A stretch of 15,901 nt of DNA, from positions 1 through 15,901 of the forward strand of contig SKQI01000017.1 of assembly GCA_007119095.1 (NCBI GenBank), written 5' to 3'. Source of the stretch: Wenzhouxiangella sp. GTDB taxonomy: Bacteria; Pseudomonadota; Gammaproteobacteria; Xanthomonadales; Wenzhouxiangellaceae. The translations under genes and the position numbers were made by a program. Below are positions 14,309 to 15,901 of the stretch, piece after piece (positions within the stretch are counted from its first letter, which is position 1; the number at the start of each line of letters is the position of its first letter). The notes under the pieces are model-generated. The model saw nothing but the letters and a program-made list of their open reading frames with translations, did no database searches and had not been told where the DNA came from.

Positions 14309-14409
14309 CAAGCCGTCCCCGGGCGGGGGATTGCGCTGAAGGCCTCGCCATGGCGTCGAACTGAAGCGTAATTCCCCGCCCAGGGACGGCGACCCCAGCC
14401 GGAACAAAG
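14309..14409 (+). repeat. Dispersed palindromic repeat, copy 2 (well-preserved arms)
   Basis: The second copy of the element at 3013-3112, same orientation, about 84% identical over the first 89 positions by hand count. Here the outer arms pair well: ccgtccccgggcgggggatt (14313-14332) against 14370-14389, with 18 of 20 positions complementary and one further G-U possible. The interior has a perfect 10-bp palindrome, cgccatggcg, near the tip. An RNA or single strand from it would fold into a long imperfect hairpin. It fills much of the 288-bp gap between the FAD oxidoreductase stop and the peptidase start; the remainder shows only the small hairpin at 14276-14296. Confidence 0.87.
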
Positions 14410-14465
14410 CCACCGTGCGACATTGGGAACTGAATCCAACAGGTCTTCACAAACCTCGCTGCCGG

Positions 14466-15842
14466 CTAAGATAGCAGATCGTTCGGTAGCATCTTTCCTG
14501 GATTCAGGATGCCGTCAGGATCGAACTGGCGCTTGATCGCTGCCATCATCGCCAACTCCTCGACACTTCTGCTCCAGCCCAGGTCGTCGCGCTTGAGCAG
14601 GCCGACACCATGCTCGGCCGACACGCTGCCACCGTGGCGCTGCACCAGCTCGAACACCTTTGGACTCAGAGCCTTGCCGGCGCGGTGGAAATCATCGATC
14701 GACCAGTCTGGTGGCCGCAGCACGTTCATGTGCAAGTTGCCATCGCCGATATGGCCAAACCAGACAACCTCGAAATCGGGGTAGTGCGCGGCGACCAGGC
14801 CCTGCAGGTCGCGCAAAAAGGCGGAAACCCGGCTGATTCGCACCGATAAATCATTCTTGTAAGGCGTCCGCGGCGCAAGCGATTCGCTGATCGCCTCGCG
14901 CCAGTGCCACAGCGCGGCTGCCTGCGCCCCTGACTGGCTGATCGTGCCGTCGAGCAAGTGCCCTGCCTCGACCAGCTGCTCGAACAGCCCCAGCGCAAGG
15001 TCCTGGCTGGACTGATCCGGGTCGTCGAACTCCACCACGGCATACACCGGGCAGGCTTCATCCAGCAGAAAGCGATGACCGCTGGCCGCGCTGACATGAT
15101 CTACCGACGCCTGATCGAAAAATTCAAAGGCTGACAGCGTCAGCTCTCGCCGCAGTCGGTCGAAGCTCGGCATCACCGCGTCCAGGCCGGAAAAGCCCAG
15201 CAGCAGCACTGACTGCTCGGGTGCGGGCCGGGTCAGCGCCATGGTGGCCTCGGTGATGATACCCAGCACCCCTTCGCTGCCCACCATCAAGTGGCGCAGA
15301 TCCAGTCCGGTATTGTTCTTGATCAGCCCCTGGTTGAGCTTCAGAACCTCTCCACGGCCGGTGACCACGGTCAGACCGGTCACCCAGTCTCGGGTCATGC
15401 CGTAGCGCAGTACGCGAATACCGCCGGCATTGGTGGCGATACTGCCACCCACCTGGCTGGAACCGGCCGCGGCCCAATCGACCGGGTAAAGCCAACCGGC
15501 TTCTGCGGCCAGCCGCTGCAGTTCACCGACCGACATGCCCGCCTGGACGGTCAGACTGGGCTCGAAGGGATCATGGTCCAATTGCTGACGCATCCGATCC
15601 AGGGAGACGACGACTTCACCAGCAGCCGCGACGGCGCCTCCGGACAGGCCAGTGCGACCGCCGCTGGGTACCAGCGCCGTGCCGGTATGGCGAGCCCACT
15701 GGACCAGCTCGACCACCTCCTCGCTACTGCGCGGGAAGGCTATCGCCTTTGGATTGGGCGGCCAGAACCGCGTCCAGTCCTGGCCGTAGTGAACCAGGCT
15801 GTCAGGGTCTTCGGAAAATTCGATCGGCGGTAAAGAGCTCAT
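14466..15842 (-). CDS. FAD-linked D-2-hydroxyacid dehydrogenase (GlcD / D2HGDH-like)
   Basis: A 458-residue flavoprotein of the FAD_binding_4 plus FAD-oxidase_C type. The N-terminal FAD domain has NPKAIAFPRSSEEVVELVQWA, the PSGGRTGLSGG loop (59-69), VGGSIATNAGGIRVLRYG (about 131-148) and MVGSEGVLGIITE (186-198). The C-terminal substrate domain has KNDLSVRIS (about 329-337), FGHIGDGNLHMNV with the metal-binding H364 and H371, and SAEHGVG (E410, H411). Family members oxidise D-2-hydroxyglutarate, D-lactate or glycolate and pass electrons on to quinone or an electron-transfer flavoprotein. The set of motifs fits D-2-hydroxyglutarate or D-lactate dehydrogenases, but the substrate cannot be fixed from sequence reading alone. 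The start is ATG 15842 with only a weak ribosome site. A divergent gene may begin 31 bp upstream. In some proteobacteria the D2HGDH gene neighbours serA, which would be worth checking in the flank. Confidence 0.9.
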   Translation of the reverse strand: MSSLPPIEFSEDPDSLVHYGQDWTRFWPPNPKAIAFPRSSEEVVELVQWARHTGTALVPSGGRTGLSGGAVAAAGEVVVSLDRMRQQLDHDPFEPSLTVQAGMSVGELQRLAAEAGWLYPVDWAAAGSSQVGGSIATNAGGIRVLRYGMTRDWVTGLTVVTGRGEVLKLNQGLIKNNTGLDLRHLMVGSEGVLGIITEATMALTRPAPEQSVLLLGFSGLDAVMPSFDRLRRELTLSAFEFFDQASVDHVSAASGHRFLLDEACPVYAVVEFDDPDQSSQDLALGLFEQLVEAGHLLDGTISQSGAQAAALWHWREAISESLAPRTPYKNDLSVRISRVSAFLRDLQGLVAAHYPDFEVVWFGHIGDGNLHMNVLRPPDWSIDDFHRAGKALSPKVFELVQRHGGSVSAEHGVGLLKRDDLGWSRSVEELAMMAAIKRQFDPDGILNPGKMLPNDLLS

Positions 15843-15873
15843 ATCGACTCATTCGGAAACGGAACATTGCATA

Positions 15874-15901
15874 ATGCGTGCTTTGAAAACGAGCAGCCGC
15901 C
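15874..15901 (+). CDS. Possible start of a divergent gene, cut by the window edge
   Basis: ATG 15874 opens a frame (MRALKTSSR...) that runs off the end of the window, divergent from the FAD dehydrogenase with 31 bp between the starts. Only nine codons are visible and the ribosome site is weak, so this may not be a gene. Confidence 0.25.

Noticed and set aside
1..15901. CRISPR array, tRNA, rRNA, toxin-antitoxin, phage or defence genes
   Set aside because: No regular spacer-repeat series, cloverleaf sequence or matching protein motif was found on either strand. All long frames belong to metabolic, envelope, regulatory or translation families.

Overview
This is a chromosomal stretch of a GC-rich (roughly 60% by eye) gammaproteobacterium. 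The mix of an EF-G2-type GTPase, a DUF2237 protein, a glycine-zipper periplasmic protein, a TIGR02999-type ECF sigma factor and an S9 peptidase resembles Xanthomonadales or Wenzhouxiangella-like genomes. That placement is an impression from family content, not from a marker gene. No RNA genes, CRISPR array, insertion sequence or phage gene was seen.

Layout. (1) 45-1853, plus strand: a sterol desaturase/fatty-acid hydroxylase-type membrane di-iron enzyme followed after 33 bp by an ArsS-type radical SAM protein (arsenosugar biosynthesis family). (2) 1865-5059: a GtrB/DPM1-like polyprenyl-phosphate glycosyltransferase (minus) diverging from a large GT-C-type membrane protein (plus), with a palindromic repeat between them. 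(3) 5115-5660: an ECF sigma factor with no kinase or anti-sigma gene beside it. (4) 5679-9675, minus strand: a tightly overlapping three-gene operon of an EF-G2-like GTPase, a TVP38/TMEM64 membrane protein and a thioredoxin-CcdA/DsbD-like fusion. Its genes are joined by TGATG and ATGA overlaps. (5) 9868-11330, plus strand: a glycine-zipper protein with a good terminator, then a membrane protein with a degenerate GGDEF-like domain. (6) 11338-14177, minus strand: an exported S9 prolyl-oligopeptidase-family peptidase, a DUF2237 protein and a MenI/PaaI-type hotdog thioesterase, also tightly coupled. (7) 14466-15842, minus strand: an FAD-dependent D-2-hydroxyacid dehydrogenase of the GlcD/D2HGDH type. 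A divergent gene may begin at the right edge.

The most unusual items are three. First, a roughly 100-bp dispersed palindromic repeat occurs twice (3013-3112 and 14309-14409), each copy beside a separate small hairpin. Second, the EF-G2/TMEM64/thioredoxin-CcdA operon couples a translation GTPase to a membrane redox protein whose domain order is the reverse of DsbD. Third, a perfect 11-4-11 palindrome lies upstream of that operon. Most genes here belong to known families, so novelty lies in combinations and intergenic elements rather than in a clear new defence or mobile system.
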